From NCBI GenBank assembly GCA_028023455.1, contig JAQFVV010006507.1:684001-748000 (forward strand): DNA of 64,000 bases. Reading direction: 5' to 3'. A model generated the notes under the pieces. That model saw only the letters and a program-made list of their open reading frames with translations. It ran no database searches and was not told the origin of the DNA. Shown piece after piece: positions 62,465-64,000 of the stretch (position 1 is the first letter of the stretch; every line of letters starts with the position of its first letter). The position numbers and the translations under genes were made by a program. This stretch comes from Epiperipatus broadwayi. Taxonomy: Eukaryota > Onychophora > Udeonychophora > Euonychophora > Peripatidae.

Positions 62465-64000
62465 TCAACCATTATCAATCCACTGCAGGATGAAGGTCTC
62501 TCCAAGTTTAATCCATCTTCTCCATTCTTTAGCTTCTCTTCTCCACAACACCCTGCACATTTTCTTATTTCATCCATCCATCTCACATGTGGTCTCTTTC
62601 TGGGTCTTTTACAATCTCTTGGAATCCAGTTTAAAATTTCAATTGTCCATCTATTATCATCTCTTCTAGCAATATGTCCAGCCCAACTCCATTTCAATCT
62701 TTTAATTTTTTCAATAAGGTCAGTAACACCTGTTTGTTGTCTTACCCATACATTGCATTTTCGATCTCTTCTTGTTACTCCCAACATACATCTCTCCATA
62801 CTCCTTTGAGTGGTCTGAAGTCTCTGTATTGCTCTTCTATTAAGTGTCCAAGTCTCAGATCCATAAGTAAGAACTGGTAAAACACATTTGTTAAAAAACA
62901 TCCTTTTCAAACACATAGGCATATTTCCTTTTAGTATCAAGTTATTTCTACCAAAAGCACTCCAACCAAGTTTAATTCTATGATTAATTTCCTCCATTAT
63001 GTTTCCATCTGTATTAATAATCTGACCAAGGTATTTGTAACTGTTAACTTCTTCTAATTCTTCATAATCAATCTTTATTTTCATATTTTGAGCAAATCAA
63101 TTAAACATTACTTTAGTCTTTTTAACATTTATCTTTAGTCCTACTTTTCTACTTTCATCTGCTAACTCCTGCAACATTTCCTGCAGCTCTGAAGCATTAT
63201 TTGCAAAAACAACTACATCATCTGCGAAATCTAAATGACTTAAATACTCTCCATTTACTTTCACTTCTTTAGTTTCCCATTTTAATCCACAAAATACTTC
63301 TTGCAGCACTGCTGTAAAGAGTTTTGGAGATATGGAATCACCTTGTCTTACACCTTTCTCAATGTTGATTTTTCCAGTATCATTATGTAATCTAATTGTT
63401 GCTGTTGCATTTTTATAAATATTCTTTAAAATATGACAATATCCTGGATCTATACCTTGATGATCCAATGCTTTAATCACTGAAGAAATGTGCATAGAAT
63501 CGAATGCCTTTTCATAATCTACAAATCCAAAACATAATGACAACTCATATTCATTTGTCCTTTCTATGACTTCTCTCAATACCTGGATATGATCTATTGT
63601 ACTAAAACCACTTTTAAATCCAGCTTGTTCTCTTGGTTGGTGGAAATCCAAAGTTCTCTGTAGACGAGTTGTAATTATCTTGGTAAAAATATTATATAAA
63701 ACTGACAAAAGGCTGATAGGTCTGTAATTTCTAATATCTTCTTTATCACCTTTTTTAAATATTAATATTATTACTGCATTCTTCCAATCTTCTGGTACAT
63801 CTTTATCATTTAGACATTTGGTATATAACTTTGCTAAAATTGTTTCTATTTCTTCACCTGCTTCTTTTAATATATCAATTATAATTCCATCATTTCCTGG
63901 AGCCTTTCCTTTCTTCATACACTTAATTGCATGCCTCACTTCTTCATTTAAAATTCTGGGCAATTCGGAAGATGTAATAGATATAAGAGGTACTTGTTCT
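62461..64000 (-). mobile_element. RTE-like LINE, copy 2, truncated by window end
   Basis: Second member of the family at 12,579-14,165, in its normal arrangement. On the - strand the frame runs from beyond 64,000 to the 3' end at 62,461. The endonuclease expected upstream of RT would lie outside the window. The 3' end is GGTTGATGAT plus (TA)n, a short simple-repeat tail rather than poly(A), as in RTE-type elements. Confidence 0.88.
62470..64000 (-). pseudogene. LINE reverse transcriptase (copy 2)
   Basis: RT used for target-primed insertion. The frame is open from the window edge (EQVPLISITSSELPRILN precedes the nominal start at 63,963, which is a TTG codon, so the true start is outside). 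Blocks: KKGKAPGNDGIIIDILKEAG, NYRPISLLSVLYNIFTKII, EQAGFKSGFSTIDHI, CFGFVDYEKAFDS (first catalytic Asp), GVRQGDSISPKLF, then the catalytic HLDFADDVVVFAN. An in-frame TGA after KTKVMFN (about 63,093) interrupts it. The C-terminal region continues as WAGHIARRDDNRW, PRKRPHVRWMDEI and SSCSGLIMVDD. The final Tyr-Ile repeat of the nominal frame is only translated microsatellite. Confidence 0.9.

Overview
The window looks like intergenic DNA from a very AT-rich animal genome (about three quarters A+T by eye). The evidence is Ty3/gypsy LTR retrotransposons, an RTE-like LINE with a 5' inversion, a TTAA-flanked piggyBac-type MITE, a tRNA-derived retrocopy and many (TA)n tracts. No host protein gene could be supported. 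The species cannot be fixed from this sequence; an invertebrate is my best guess. Every long reading frame that can be recognised belongs to a retroelement, and all are interrupted by stops or frameshifts.

Layout. 1-2.2 kb: unassigned DNA and a near-perfect inverted repeat built from a ~340-bp unit. 5.8-8.2 kb: a long repeat (D1). 9.1-16.2 kb: the worn internal region of a + strand Ty3/gypsy element (element E), with gag, protease, RT, RNase H and integrase in order. Its RT/RNase H region is split by a LINE insertion at 12,579-14,165 whose 5' part is inverted and which has 18-19 bp target duplications. 17.4-17.9 kb: a second, diverged cluster of the ~340-bp unit. 18.3-20.57 kb: repeat D2, homologous to D1 and cut by element F (20,571-32,151), a - strand gypsy relative with 1.7-kb LTRs, a broken gag and no pol. 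F's leader holds an ~840-bp TTAA MITE and a 155-bp tandem duplication. D2 resumes for about 130 bp after F.

32.3-41.4 kb: AT-rich DNA, a tRNA-like retrocopy with 14-bp target duplications (36.95-37.08 kb), and LTR starts that sit directly against (TA)n tracts. 39,266-41,378 and 41,492-43,117 look like two solo LTRs. 43,138-59,498 is a nest. Element K (+ strand, 1.67-kb LTRs, gag remnant, no pol) carries element B (46,065-57,951; - strand, 2.6-2.7-kb LTRs, gag-pro-RT-RNase H-IN) inside its 3' LTR, with a GTAT duplication. K's own 5' LTR preserves the unoccupied version of that site. 62.4-64 kb: a second copy of the same LINE family runs off the window end and carries a ~60-bp (TA)n tail.

How the parts relate. 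E, F and B have recognisably related Gag or Pol proteins; K has a coiled-coil Gag start of the same style. Only B and E have pol, so F and K would have depended on enzymes from elements like B. The recurring theme is LTR insertion into TA microsatellites and into older LTRs, producing stacked, datable layers.
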